The notes beneath the pieces were generated by a model, which saw only the letters and a program-made list of their open reading frames with translations, had not been told where the DNA came from and searched no databases. The position numbers and the translations under genes are program-made. Shown piece after piece: positions 42,588 through 51,380 of a stretch of DNA of 64,000 bases. Positions within the stretch are counted from its first letter, which is position 1. Every line of letters starts with the position of its first letter. Where the stretch lies: NCBI RefSeq assembly GCF_023715685.1, contig NZ_JAMBOQ010000002.1, forward strand, positions 434,001 to 498,000, read 5' to 3'. Origin of the DNA: Priestia aryabhattai. GTDB lineage: Bacteria; Bacillota; Bacilli; Bacillales; Bacillaceae_H.

Positions 42588-42900
42588 ATAAAGATGCTTA
42601 ACGAACATGTAAATTTGTTGTAGAAAAAGAACATGCTCTATTTCCCCTTAGCAATCGACAGGTTCATTGGTTCGTTTGTTTTCTCTATGTATGTTTCAAG
42701 ATAAAGACAAAATATAAGAAATGAATGAATTTCATATGTGAAAAAGGTATATAACGGTTTTTTTTCACATAGGTTGAACATTATACAAGAACTTGTACAC
42801 TGAAAAGTATAATTAGACAAATAATTCGTATCGTGCTTGTCATATACATAGAGAGAAGAGGTAGTGATGAAAAAGGACGGGAAATAGAGGAGATAACGAG
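42588..42900. other. Intergenic region, 310 bp
   Basis: AT-rich, no recognisable gene. A short minus-strand open frame here has no ribosome site and unusual composition. The promoter of the flippase gene must lie here; no strong -35/-10 pair stands out. Confidence 0.4.
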
Positions 42901-44232
42901 ATGAACACTTTTTTGAAAGGAACGTTTATTTTAGCAGGTGCTGCCTTTGCAGGAGAGTTAATTGAATTTCTTGTAAATATGGTACTTGCTAGAGAATTAG
43001 GGAGGGAAGGCATGGGCATGTACATGACTGTGCTTCCTATCATTTTTCTTATTGCCACCGTAGCCAACTTAGAACTGCCTATTTCTATTTCTAAATTTTT
43101 GGCTGAACACCATCGCAAAGAACATCGGCATATGATGAAGCATGCCACAATTTTTGCTACTGTTGTGAGCTTGGGAATCTTTTTTATTACCTTCGCCGTA
43201 TTAGCAGCCTTTCCATTTTTCACTCACTATCATCCTTACTTAAAATGGGTTGTACTATGTTTCATTCCGATTGTTTCATTTTCAGCGGTGCTTCGCGGAT
43301 ATTTTACGGGTAAAAATAATATGACGACTATCGCTGTGTCAAATTTTATCCGCAAAGCCTTTCAGTTAACTATTCTATTTGTTGTCTTTCAAATGTTCGC
43401 TTTTACGGATGTTAAAATGTCACTGTTTATTGCGATTTGTACGCTAATTGGGACCGAAGCCGTTATTTTGCTTTATTTTTTTATAACGTATGTTACTCAG
43501 CTAAGTGTTTTATCGAGAGGGCACAGACCTATGCTTTCCCCAAGTGATATTCGAAAAAAGCTGTTAGGTGTCTCACTTCCGACCACAGGACTGCGTTTAT
43601 TTAATGCGGTATGTAACGCTATTCAGCCATTTTTAATTAAACACGCGCTCGTTTTATCGGGAATGACGTTAACGGGGGCAACGCAGCATTTTGGGATGCT
43701 AACAGGGGTAGCGATGTCGATTGGCTTTTTTCCGGCTTTCTTTGCTCATTCTCTTTTAGTGGCATTAATCCCTGCTGTATCTGAAGCGCATGCGAAAAAT
43801 CAGGAAGAACAGCTTCAAAAGCTCTTGACTCAAAGCATGCAAATGACATTTTTATATGGGATTCCTTCTATGCTGGCGATGTATTTCTTTGCTGAGCCGC
43901 TTACCAACTTGTTTTTTCATTCTACAGAAGCGGTGTACTATTTAAAGGCTTTATGGCCGTATTTTCTTTTTCACTTCTTTGCCATCCCGCTTCAAGCTTA
44001 TTTAATTGGACTTGGCTATGTAAAAGATGCTTTTTATCATACGATTTGGTCTCATATCGTGTCTTTTTCGCTCATGTTTTTCTTAGGATCACAAACAAAT
44101 ATTGGCATGCAGGGAATTATTATCGGAATGAACTGTGGCGTGGTTGTCTTGACGGTTCTGCATTATGTAACGATTTGCAAAGTCATTAACGTTTCCTTTT
44201 TTTCACTTAAGCATAAAACCCATCTATCTTAA
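42901..44232 (+). CDS. SpoVB/MurJ-like (MOP superfamily) lipid flippase
   Basis: 443 residues, about 12-14 helices, RBS AGAGGAGAT. It starts FLKGTFILAGAAFAGELIEF and has VLARELGREGMGMYMTVLPI and the SISKFLAEHHR loop, typical of the SpoVB/YtgP branch of polysaccharide-biosynthesis flippases. These move undecaprenyl-linked sugar precursors across the membrane in cell-wall, cortex or polysaccharide synthesis. Bacillus genomes have several paralogues, so cortex-specific function cannot be assumed. Next to a class A PBP on the opposite strand. Confidence 0.82.
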   Translation: MNTFLKGTFILAGAAFAGELIEFLVNMVLARELGREGMGMYMTVLPIIFLIATVANLELPISISKFLAEHHRKEHRHMMKHATIFATVVSLGIFFITFAVLAAFPFFTHYHPYLKWVVLCFIPIVSFSAVLRGYFTGKNNMTTIAVSNFIRKAFQLTILFVVFQMFAFTDVKMSLFIAICTLIGTEAVILLYFFITYVTQLSVLSRGHRPMLSPSDIRKKLLGVSLPTTGLRLFNAVCNAIQPFLIKHALVLSGMTLTGATQHFGMLTGVAMSIGFFPAFFAHSLLVALIPAVSEAHAKNQEEQLQKLLTQSMQMTFLYGIPSMLAMYFFAEPLTNLFFHSTEAVYYLKALWPYFLFHFFAIPLQAYLIGLGYVKDAFYHTIWSHIVSFSLMFFLGSQTNIGMQGIIIGMNCGVVVLTVLHYVTICKVINVSFFSLKHKTHLS

Positions 44233-44265
44233 AAAACCCTCCAACAGTGAAATTGGAGGGTTTTT
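44231..44265. terminator. Bidirectional terminator
   Basis: AAAAAACCCTCCAA-cagtgaaa-TTGGAGGGTTTTT. Confidence 0.85.
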
Positions 44266-44267
44266 GA

Positions 44268-46058
44268 TTACCAATTATTCATAATCGAACTAAAGAGTGT
44301 AGCAGGATCTTGTCCGCCGCCGCCTGATAAGTATTTCGTTTTTTGCTTAGAATTAGCATTATCAAAGCCAGCGTGGATAGAAACGACTGCATCATCGGTG
44401 TACCCCACAAACCAAGCATCTTTGTCATCGTTGGTTGTACCGGTTTTACCTGCAGCATCTCGTGAAGAACGAGCGTTAACACCTGTTCCATAGCTTTTTT
44501 CAATTACATCTTGGAGCATAGATGTCATCGTATCCGCATTTTCTTCACTCATTACTCGCTCTGTCTGAATGTCCGGCTTTTTCACTGCACCGCCGCGCAT
44601 CTCGAGTTTTCGAATCGCGTATGGCTTAGTCATGACGCCTTTGTTAGCAAATGTTGTGTATCCTTGTGCTAACTGAAGAGGTGAGAACGTGGCTGTCGTT
44701 CCTCCAAGAGCGAGTCCTAACTGCTTCTTATCCTTATCTTCAAGAGGAAGTCCTGCTTTTTCCATGAATTTTGCACCTTTGCTAATACCGACTTCGTTTA
44801 AAAGCCAAACGGCTGGAACGTTAAGGGAACGAGTAAGAGCTTCGCGCATTGTAACGTGCTCCTTATATTGTCCGTTTGCATTTTTAGGACTGTATCCACC
44901 ACCAAAGTCTTGACGTTCATCACTTAATAGTGAAGTTGGCGTATAGTCTCCCGTTTCTAATGCAGGACCATATACGGCTAACGGTTTAATAGCTGAACCT
45001 AGCTGATAGCCGCTAGTAGCGCGGTTTAAGCCGTTTCGCTCATAGCTGCGTCCTCCATACATAGCCGAAATAGCGCCTGTTTTAGGGTTAACAGCTGAGA
45101 TACCCACTTCGACTTTACTGTTAATGTCATCATCTCGGAACGTATGATTCGATACAGAGTTGTTAATAGATTCCTGTAAATTAGGATCGAAATCTGTGTA
45201 AATTGCATAGCCGCCTTCGTAAAGATCGTCAGCTGATACGCCGTACTGCTGAGCAGCTTCTTTGATGACGTAGTCAATAAAGGCCTGATTTTGACTTGCT
45301 TTTTTGACCGGAATGCTTGGCTTTACGACGCGTTCGTTGAATGCTTGCTGATACTGCGTGTCGTTAATAACATTTTGGTCATGCATCAGTTTTAATACAA
45401 CATTTCGTCGCTTCGTCGCTTGCTCTGTACTGTTGCCCGGTGAATACGTACTCGGGGCTTTAGGAAGTCCCGCTAAAAGAGCAGCTTCGCCCACTGTTAA
45501 ATCTGATACAGGCTTATTAAAGTAAAGCTGAGAAGCTGCGCTGATACCATATACACCGCTTCCGAAATAAATTTGATTTAAATATAATTCCAAGATTTGA
45601 TCTTTTGTAAATTGTCTTTCTAAACCCAGCGATAGAAACATTTCATCTACTTTACGTTTGATGGTTTTATCACTAGATAAGTACAGGTTCCTTGCTAGCT
45701 GCTGCGTAATGGTACTTGCGCCTTCAGCTTTACTCATTGTAATAATGTTAGTAAAAAGGGCGCGGCCAATACCTTGCAAATCAATTCCGAAGTGCTTATA
45801 AAAACGACGGTCCTCTGTTGCAACAAACGCCATTTTTACATAATCCGGCACTTCATTAATCGAAACATTTTGACGGGGAATTGTTTTATACAATTCGTCG
45901 ACTTTACGGTCGTTTTTATCGTAAATCACCGTACTTTGAACCGACTGCAGTTTCGCGTAAGATAAATCAGCCGTCTGTTGAAATTGCTTTAATACGTAGG
46001 TGACTCCTAGCATTACAATTAAAACAACGACTAAAAAGGCTAAAATAAATTTCCTCAT
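44268..46058 (-). CDS. Class A penicillin-binding protein (transglycosylase/transpeptidase)
   Basis: 596 residues. N-terminal membrane anchor (about 3-25). GT51 transglycosylase about 50-225 with VATEDRRFYKHFGID (catalytic Glu) and EGASTITQQLARNLYL. Transpeptidase about 300-580 with SAIK (nucleophile Ser), SLN and KTGT. All three penicillin-binding motifs are intact. The length and lack of a C-terminal extension resemble PbpG/PbpF (PBP2d/2c) of Bacillus subtilis, which serve in spore wall synthesis; which of the two cannot be decided. No clear ribosome-site problem: start at the complement of 46058. Confidence 0.88.
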   Translation of the reverse strand: MRKFILAFLVVVLIVMLGVTYVLKQFQQTADLSYAKLQSVQSTVIYDKNDRKVDELYKTIPRQNVSINEVPDYVKMAFVATEDRRFYKHFGIDLQGIGRALFTNIITMSKAEGASTITQQLARNLYLSSDKTIKRKVDEMFLSLGLERQFTKDQILELYLNQIYFGSGVYGISAASQLYFNKPVSDLTVGEAALLAGLPKAPSTYSPGNSTEQATKRRNVVLKLMHDQNVINDTQYQQAFNERVVKPSIPVKKASQNQAFIDYVIKEAAQQYGVSADDLYEGGYAIYTDFDPNLQESINNSVSNHTFRDDDINSKVEVGISAVNPKTGAISAMYGGRSYERNGLNRATSGYQLGSAIKPLAVYGPALETGDYTPTSLLSDERQDFGGGYSPKNANGQYKEHVTMREALTRSLNVPAVWLLNEVGISKGAKFMEKAGLPLEDKDKKQLGLALGGTTATFSPLQLAQGYTTFANKGVMTKPYAIRKLEMRGGAVKKPDIQTERVMSEENADTMTSMLQDVIEKSYGTGVNARSSRDAAGKTGTTNDDKDAWFVGYTDDAVVSIHAGFDNANSKQKTKYLSGGGGQDPATLFSSIMNNW

Positions 46059-46808
46059 GTTGGTTCACTCCACTAAGTAATAATTCCATGTTTACACATA
46101 GCTACATTCTTTGTCTTTACAAGATCGTTATGTAAAGAATGCTAAAGTTTGTTGACCCATTCAACCTTTTAACAGGGAGAAGGATGATAAAAGGTTAACT
46201 TTCACAAGCTGACGCGCTAAGTTTTATAAAGGCTATTATTCAAGTGTAGGTAAGTTTTTAGATTTAAGATGATTGACATAAATAGCTCTTTACGTAGTTA
46301 TTTTTTGCTTACTCGCAGCCGCTTGGTTTTTTTATTAAACTGAAACGAAGTGAAATACAATCATCTGAACTTAGTTTACCCATAAATTTGTGTTTGTCAA
46401 ATAAAGTCGTATAAAGCACCACTCGGGGCTTTGTTCCCCTTTATGAAAAAACAAGCTGGTATTTTACGTTGTGTTTCTCAGAGAAAAAAGTTGTTATAAC
46501 ACGTATACAAAATGTGTTTTAGTACGTTCGGGTATAAATGCTGATATCTGTTTAAAGTGATGAAATAAAGCAAAAATTAACTAATTTATCAGACCAGGGA
46601 ACTTTTTATACGACAGAGGTTGGGTAAGTTTTAATCATTATGCACCTTTTGAAGGGAGCACTTAGCTAAAAGTGGAATATTTCTTTCCCGGTTCTAAGTC
46701 AAACGAATTAAATACCTAGCAGCATATGGGCAATTGCTATGTTAAGTTATTCAGTATTATGTGATACTAGCAGCAAAACATACGGATATTTCTTTGACAA
46801 TGGTTCCT

Positions 46809-46836
46809 TTACAAATGCTTCAAAAGTTCTTATAAT
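46809..46836 (+). promoter_or_regulatory. Promoter of mhqD
   Basis: TTACAA and TATAAT with a 16-bp spacer. The -10 lies just before the MhqR-type palindrome. Confidence 0.5.
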
Positions 46837-46841
46837 GAAAT

Positions 46842-46859
46842 TATCTTTAATTCGAGATA
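46842..46859. promoter_or_regulatory. MhqR-type operator
   Basis: TATCTTTAATTCGAGATA resembles the Bacillus subtilis MhqR operator TATCTCGAATTCGAGATA, with two changes in the left half. It overlaps the transcription start expected from the TATAAT at 46831 and precedes the mhqD homologue, so repression relieved by quinones is likely. Confidence 0.65.
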
Positions 46860-46879
46860 TTTAAAAGGAGTGAATATAA

Positions 46880-47482
46880 ATGAAACATATTTTTAAAAAA
46901 GGGACGGACGAGACGAAACCGACTTTATTGCTGTTGCATGGCACAGGAGGTACGGAACAAGATCTGCTTCCTATTGCAGATATGATTGATTCCTCATGCT
47001 CCGTATTATCAGTAAGAGGAAACGTACTAGAAAACGGTATGCCTCGTTTTTTTAGACGTTTACAAGAAGGAGTATTTGATATAGAAGATTTAATTGAACG
47101 TACAAAAGAACTTTATCAATTTTTAGATGAAGCGGCTGAAACGTATTCATTCGACCGAAGCAACATCGTAGCTGTAGGATACTCAAATGGTGCCAATATT
47201 GCAGGAAGTTTGCTATTTCATTATGAGAATTCTTTAAAAGGGGCAGCCCTTCTTCATCCGATGGTTCCAAGAAGAGGGATTGAAGTGCCTAAAACCGACG
47301 CCCCTATCTTTATCGGTGCAGGCACAAACGACCCTATTTGTCCAGCATCAGAAACGGAAGAACTTTCTGCGCTTTTAAAAAAAGCCGGAGCGGACGTACA
47401 GGTGCATTGGGAATCATTTGGACATCAGTTAACACGAACAGAAATTGAAGCAGCTGAAAAATGGTACAAATCAAAATTTTAA
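46880..47482 (+). CDS. mhqD: MhqD-like carboxylesterase/hydrolase
   Basis: 200 residues, RBS AAAAGGAGTG. Alpha/beta hydrolase of the phospholipase/carboxylesterase type: LLLLHGTGGTEQDLLPIADM (oxyanion loop), nucleophile Ser in VGYSNGAN, Asp in GTNDPICP and His in FGHQLT. Matches Bacillus subtilis MhqD (YodD) in length and motifs. MhqD belongs to the MhqR regulon and protects against methylhydroquinone and catechol stress. The operator upstream supports this. Confidence 0.8.
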   Translation: MKHIFKKGTDETKPTLLLLHGTGGTEQDLLPIADMIDSSCSVLSVRGNVLENGMPRFFRRLQEGVFDIEDLIERTKELYQFLDEAAETYSFDRSNIVAVGYSNGANIAGSLLFHYENSLKGAALLHPMVPRRGIEVPKTDAPIFIGAGTNDPICPASETEELSALLKKAGADVQVHWESFGHQLTRTEIEAAEKWYKSKF

Positions 47483-47486
47483 CCTG

Positions 47487-47519
47487 AAAACTTCCCGCAC
47501 GCGTGCGGGAAGTTTTTTA
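47487..47519 (+). terminator. Rho-independent terminator
   Basis: AAAACTTCCCGCAC-gc-GTGCGGGAAGTTTTTT. Confidence 0.9.
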
Positions 47520-47700
47520 TTTTAAAATATAATGACAGTTATCATACAAAAGATAGATATAAATGGTAAAAAGTACTTTTTTTACTGAATGAAGGGAAAT
47601 TTTATGATATCATTTTATTTCTGGTATGTCTTTGCATTACAGCTATTTTTAGGTGAATGATCAAATTATTTTAAAATTCCTTGCTTCTATCACAAAAAAA

Positions 47701-47731
47701 TGAAACCAAAGTCTGGGTAAACCGTTATAAT
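47701..47731 (+). promoter_or_regulatory. ECF-sigma-like promoter of the deacetylase/DedA/glycolipid operon
   Basis: TGAAAC, 16-bp spacer, CGTTAT. The -35 is that of the sigma-M/W/X group. The -10 differs (CGTT rather than CGTC or CGTA), and an overlapping TATAAT at 47726-47731 could serve sigma-A instead. Confidence 0.4.
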
Positions 47732-47770
47732 AAATGCAGGATTTAAATTCAAAAGGATGGTTAAAAGCAT

Positions 47771-48481
47771 ATGACTCGTTTTTTTATTGTTTTATTTATC
47801 GTTCTAATGGTTATATGTGTATATACCATTATTTCGCAAACCCTTTACCGTCGCTATCATTCGGCAGTGATAATAAAAGGGGCAAAAAAGCATAAAATAG
47901 CTATAACATTTGACGACGGACCTCATCCTATTTATACACCAAAAGTTTTGGACTTGTTCAAACTGCATGAAATGAAAGCTACTTTTTTTATTGTAGGGGA
48001 ACTAGGAGAAAAACATCCGTCTATTTTAAACAGGATGATTGATGAAGGGCATGAAGTAGCTATACATCATCATCGTCATGTGAGTGCATGGACGCAAACG
48101 CCTTGGCAATTAAAAAAACAAATTCATCAATGTGCACAGGTTATAGAGAAAGTAACGAATCAAAAGCCGCTTTTTTATCGTCCGCCGTGGGGACATTTAA
48201 ATATGAGCAGTTTATTAATGGCCAAGCCATATCACCTTGTGATTTGGACAGGAATCTTTCAAGATTGGACATTAAAAACGACGAAAACGGCATTAGTTCA
48301 AAAACTAATGCGTAAAGTAGAAGATGGAGCCATTTTTGTTTTACACGATAATGGAGATACCCCGGGAGCAGATGAAAAAGCACCTGAAATGACGATTGCA
48401 GCATTAGAAGAATTTTTACCTTATTTAAAACAGCAAGGGTACGAAAGTATAACCATGCAGCAATTAATGAACCAATCGTAA
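47771..48481 (+). CDS. Polysaccharide deacetylase (CE4/NodB domain), membrane-anchored
   Basis: 236 residues, N-terminal anchor helix (about 3-22), then NodB domain: motif 1 ITFDDGPHP with the catalytic and metal Asp; motif 2, normally H-S/T-x-x-H, appears as AIHHHRHVS; motif 3 YRPPWGH; a late LHDNGD. CE4 enzymes remove acetyl groups from peptidoglycan, chitin-like or teichoic sugars. It is first in a three-gene envelope operon with DedA and a diacylglycerol glycosyltransferase, so the substrate may be a glycolipid or wall polymer. Confidence 0.82.
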   Translation: MTRFFIVLFIVLMVICVYTIISQTLYRRYHSAVIIKGAKKHKIAITFDDGPHPIYTPKVLDLFKLHEMKATFFIVGELGEKHPSILNRMIDEGHEVAIHHHRHVSAWTQTPWQLKKQIHQCAQVIEKVTNQKPLFYRPPWGHLNMSSLLMAKPYHLVIWTGIFQDWTLKTTKTALVQKLMRKVEDGAIFVLHDNGDTPGADEKAPEMTIAALEEFLPYLKQQGYESITMQQLMNQS

Positions 48482-48496
48482 ATAGAGGAGCGAGCA

Positions 48497-49090
48497 GTGG
48501 ACTTAACAATTATCTCTCAGTATATACATTCATATGGTTATATTGTTATTTTACTTGTACTTTTTTGCGGGATTGTTGGAATTCCAGCGCCTGAAGAATC
48601 ATTTTTAATATTATTAGGCATGTTTATTGCCAAACATCAGCTGAACTTATACGAATCATCTATTTTTGCTTTTTTAGGCGTTATAACTGGAATGCTCACT
48701 GCTTATGGACTAGGAAGGTATGCGGGAACCCCGTTTTTTGATAAATACGGAAAATACGTAGGGTTAACTAAAGAGAAGATTGAAGCAGCAGCCGGCAGCT
48801 ACCATAAATATGGAATATGGACCATTTTATTTGGCTTATATATTCCGGGCTTGCGTCAAATTAGTCCATATATGGCGGGAATAAGCCGCTATCCGTTTTT
48901 GCTTTATTTGGTATTATCGGTGGTAGGAAGTCTAATATGGGTCCTTTCTTTTCTCATTCTAGGTTACTACGTAGGAGACCGGATTCATATTTCGTATATC
49001 ATTATGGGAGCTGTGGCTTTTTTTGTAATTTATTTACTTATAAAAAGAAAAAGAAACCGAAAACGTCTTGAGAGGAGGGATGGTCAATGA
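48497..49090 (+). CDS. DedA-family membrane protein
   Basis: GTG start at 48497 after GAGGAGCGAG. 197 residues with about five helices and DedA motifs: GIVGIPAPEESFLILLGMFI, YGLGRYAGTPFFDKYGKYVG and the FGLYIPGLRQISPYMAGISR region with its essential Arg. DedA proteins include undecaprenyl-phosphate and phospholipid translocases (UptA, PetA). The gene overlaps the next by 4 bases, so translation is coupled. Confidence 0.86.
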   Translation: MDLTIISQYIHSYGYIVILLVLFCGIVGIPAPEESFLILLGMFIAKHQLNLYESSIFAFLGVITGMLTAYGLGRYAGTPFFDKYGKYVGLTKEKIEAAAGSYHKYGIWTILFGLYIPGLRQISPYMAGISRYPFLLYLVLSVVGSLIWVLSFLILGYYVGDRIHISYIIMGAVAFFVIYLLIKRKRNRKRLERRDGQ

Positions 49091-50220
49091 GGAAGGTTTT
49101 ATTTTTACCGCTTTTTCAAATGCCATCTGGTCATCACCAAGTAGCAGACGCCGTTATGGATGCCATCATGGAACGTTTTTCGCACGTTATTTGTCAAAAA
49201 ATTGATTGTTTAAGCTATTGGAGCAAACCGCTAGAACAAATGATTTCATCTATCTACATGAAATGGATTTCTGTTTTTCCAAAGCAGTTTGAAAAATTTT
49301 ATTACGGGCATGTATACAAAAAAAACGACCATACAATGGATGATTTTGTCGTAAAAAAGTGGCCAATTATCGAATACCATATGAAGAAATTAATTGATGC
49401 AGAGCAGCCGGACGTCATTGTTTGCACTCACAGCTTTCCTTCCTGTGTATTGAGCGGCTTAAAAGAAAAAGGAATCATTGATCTTCCTGTTATAAATGTA
49501 TACACCGACTTCTTAGTGAGCGACGTATGGGGTAAAAATGGAATCGAGCTCCACTGCGTGCCTGATCAGGATACAAAAGCGTTTTTGCAGAACGTTCACG
49601 GTGTAAAAGAGTCTTCTATTTATGTAACGGGCATTCCTGTTCATAAAGCATTTTTAAAAAGACGTATTGACCATCTCGTGCCACAGAAACATATCCTGAT
49701 TGCCGGAGGAAATTCGGGCCTTGGAAATGTACGCAAAATGCTTCAGCAGCTGCCGCAAAACTGTACGTATATGTATTATGTGCTGTGTGGAAAAAACAAA
49801 AAATTGTATCAAGAACTAATAAAACTAAACCACCCGAGAATCAAAGCGGTCTCGTATGTAAAATCAAGAGAGAAAATGAATGATTTATATGAGGGAGCAG
49901 ATGCCATTGTCACAAAAGCAGGGGGAGTGACAATTAGCGAAGCCCTTCATAAAAGACTACCTATTTTTATTCACTCGTCTCTTCCTGGTCAAGAACAAAT
50001 TAACATTGAATATCTAAAAGAAAAAGGGTTGCTTATTCCCCTTAATGATGCTGAAGCCTTTGAACAGCAGCTTAAGAACATTTTAGAAAATGATGTAAAA
50101 CGAAACCGTTTGATTAAGCGAATGGACGAATATGTAGACAGCTTAGAAGTAAAAGTAGACCGCGTGCTTGCAGATCATTTTAAGCTGTATCGATATGAGA
50201 CAAGTCAAAATCAATTTTAA
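49087..50220 (+). CDS. MGDG-synthase/UgtP-type diacylglycerol glycosyltransferase
   Basis: 377 residues, GT28/MGDG-synthase fold. N-terminal domain about 1-160 with LPLFQMPSGHHQVADAVMDA, C-terminal GT-B domain with IAGGNSGLGNVRKML and the nucleotide-sugar site ADAIVTKAGGVTISEALHKR and PGQEQINIEYL. Such enzymes transfer glucose or galactose from UDP-sugar to diacylglycerol, forming membrane glycolipids that also anchor lipoteichoic acid. The DedA and deacetylase neighbours support an envelope-lipid pathway. Confidence 0.82.
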   Translation: MRKVLFLPLFQMPSGHHQVADAVMDAIMERFSHVICQKIDCLSYWSKPLEQMISSIYMKWISVFPKQFEKFYYGHVYKKNDHTMDDFVVKKWPIIEYHMKKLIDAEQPDVIVCTHSFPSCVLSGLKEKGIIDLPVINVYTDFLVSDVWGKNGIELHCVPDQDTKAFLQNVHGVKESSIYVTGIPVHKAFLKRRIDHLVPQKHILIAGGNSGLGNVRKMLQQLPQNCTYMYYVLCGKNKKLYQELIKLNHPRIKAVSYVKSREKMNDLYEGADAIVTKAGGVTISEALHKRLPIFIHSSLPGQEQINIEYLKEKGLLIPLNDAEAFEQQLKNILENDVKRNRLIKRMDEYVDSLEVKVDRVLADHFKLYRYETSQNQF

Positions 50221-50312
50221 GCAGAACATTGGTTATTTCTTTTTACATTCGATAAACTAACTGTAGAGATAACATCTGTAGAAGGTTAAATGAAGTAAAA
50301 GGAGATTATAAT

Positions 50313-51062
50313 ATGAACTCAGTTATTGAAACGATTTTAAATCATCGTTCTATTCGTAAATATGAAGACAAACCATTGTCGAAAGAGCAAATTCAGACGA
50401 TTGTAGAAAGCGCCCAGGCAGCTTCCACATCAAGCTATATTCAAGCGTATTCCATTATTGGAGTGAAAGATAAAGAAACGAAGCGAAAGCTTGCTCAATT
50501 AGCAGGAAATCAGCCGTACGTAGAAACAAATGGTCACTTCTTTGTATTTTGCGCTGACTTTCATCGCCATGATGTCATTGCGGAAATGGAGAAAAAAGAT
50601 TTATCGACAGCGCTCGAAAGCACAGAACAATTTATGGTAGCTATTATTGACGTTGCCCTTGCCGCGCAAAATGCAACGCTTGCCGCTGAATCAATGGGAC
50701 TTGGAGCTTGTTACATCGGTGGTTTGCGTAATGAATTAGAAGAAGTAAGCAAATTGTTAAAACTGCCTCATCATGTAATCCCGTTATTTGGTCTAACGGT
50801 TGGACATCCAGCGGGCATTACGGATAAAAAGCCGCGATTACCATTTAAACATGTGTATCATGAAGAAACATATGAGCCAAACGATGAGCAGACTAAAAAA
50901 GAATTAACAGCGTACAACGAAGAAATTTCTGCTTACTACAATGAAAGAACAAATGGCAAACGCCAAGACACCTGGACTGGTCAAATGGCTGACATGCTTT
51001 CAAACCCTAAGCGTATGTATATGAAAGAGTTCGTTGAAAAGCAAGGATTTAATAAGAAATAA
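50313..51062 (+). CDS. nfrA: NADPH-dependent nitroreductase/FMN reductase, NfrA/NfsA family
   Basis: 249 residues, the same length as Bacillus subtilis NfrA1, RBS AAAGGAGAT. It starts NSVIETILNHRSIRKYEDKP, the FMN-binding Arg region of this family, and has SMGLGACYIGGLRNEL and the C-terminal LTVGHPAGITDKKPRLP. NfrA-type enzymes use NAD(P)H to reduce FMN, nitroaromatics or quinones. A terminator follows; mhqD nearby is another quinone-stress gene but is not in the same operon. Confidence 0.85.
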   Translation: MNSVIETILNHRSIRKYEDKPLSKEQIQTIVESAQAASTSSYIQAYSIIGVKDKETKRKLAQLAGNQPYVETNGHFFVFCADFHRHDVIAEMEKKDLSTALESTEQFMVAIIDVALAAQNATLAAESMGLGACYIGGLRNELEEVSKLLKLPHHVIPLFGLTVGHPAGITDKKPRLPFKHVYHEETYEPNDEQTKKELTAYNEEISAYYNERTNGKRQDTWTGQMADMLSNPKRMYMKEFVEKQGFNKK

Positions 51063-51072
51063 AAAAGTAATA

Positions 51073-51104
51073 CAAACACTCGCCCATGTGGTGAGTGTTT
51101 TTTT
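51073..51104 (+). terminator. Rho-independent terminator
   Basis: AAACACTC-gcccatgtggt-GAGTGTTTTTTT. Confidence 0.75.
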
Positions 51105-51380
51105 GTTATGAAAAAGCTTAATTTACCCGTTAAATAGTCAATGAAATAAAGAAGAGATATAGCCAGTAATGATAAAGAAATTCAACTATTTTGGTAAAAA
51201 AAACAATAAAAAGCAGTAAAAAGTAGAAACGTTTCATCATATAGCCAAATTATCAGAAATATTACGATTAAACGTTCTGTTTTGTTAAGTTTTGTAATAA
51301 AAGTAGCATGGCTCTGTAACGGCTGTGAAATGTGAGGATGATATCATTCAATCATTGAGTAAATAAGGAGGTTATTCGTA
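51105..51380. other. Intergenic promoter region of the LysM-3D gene
   Basis: 276 bp, AT-rich. TGTTAA (51283) and TGTAAT (51293) are WalR half-sites but only 4 bp apart instead of 5, so a WalR site is not claimed. CGTTTCATC at 51231 and other words gave no clear operator. Confidence 0.4.

Larger units (their letters stand above)
46059..46879. other. Long intergenic region, 820 bp
   Basis: No gene is supported. It holds a perfect inverted repeat TCTTTACA/TGTAAAGA with a 9-nt spacer (46114-46138) about 60 bp before the PBP start, a possible operator; a GGGG/CCCC hairpin near 46425; twice-repeated CTAGCAGCA words (46717, 46769); and, at its right end, the promoter and MhqR-type operator of mhqD. 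Why so much non-coding DNA lies here is not clear; a deleted gene is possible. Confidence 0.5.

Noticed and set aside
42638..42820. Minus-strand 60-codon frame in the intergenic region before the flippase
   Set aside because: No ribosome site and atypical composition.
46300..46400. Minus-strand 24-codon frame MGKLSSDDCISLRFSLIKKP in the long intergenic region
   Set aside because: No ribosome site and no recognised family.
51283..51298. WalR site upstream of the LysM-3D gene
   Set aside because: The half-sites TGTTAA and TGTAAT are 4 bp apart, not 5.
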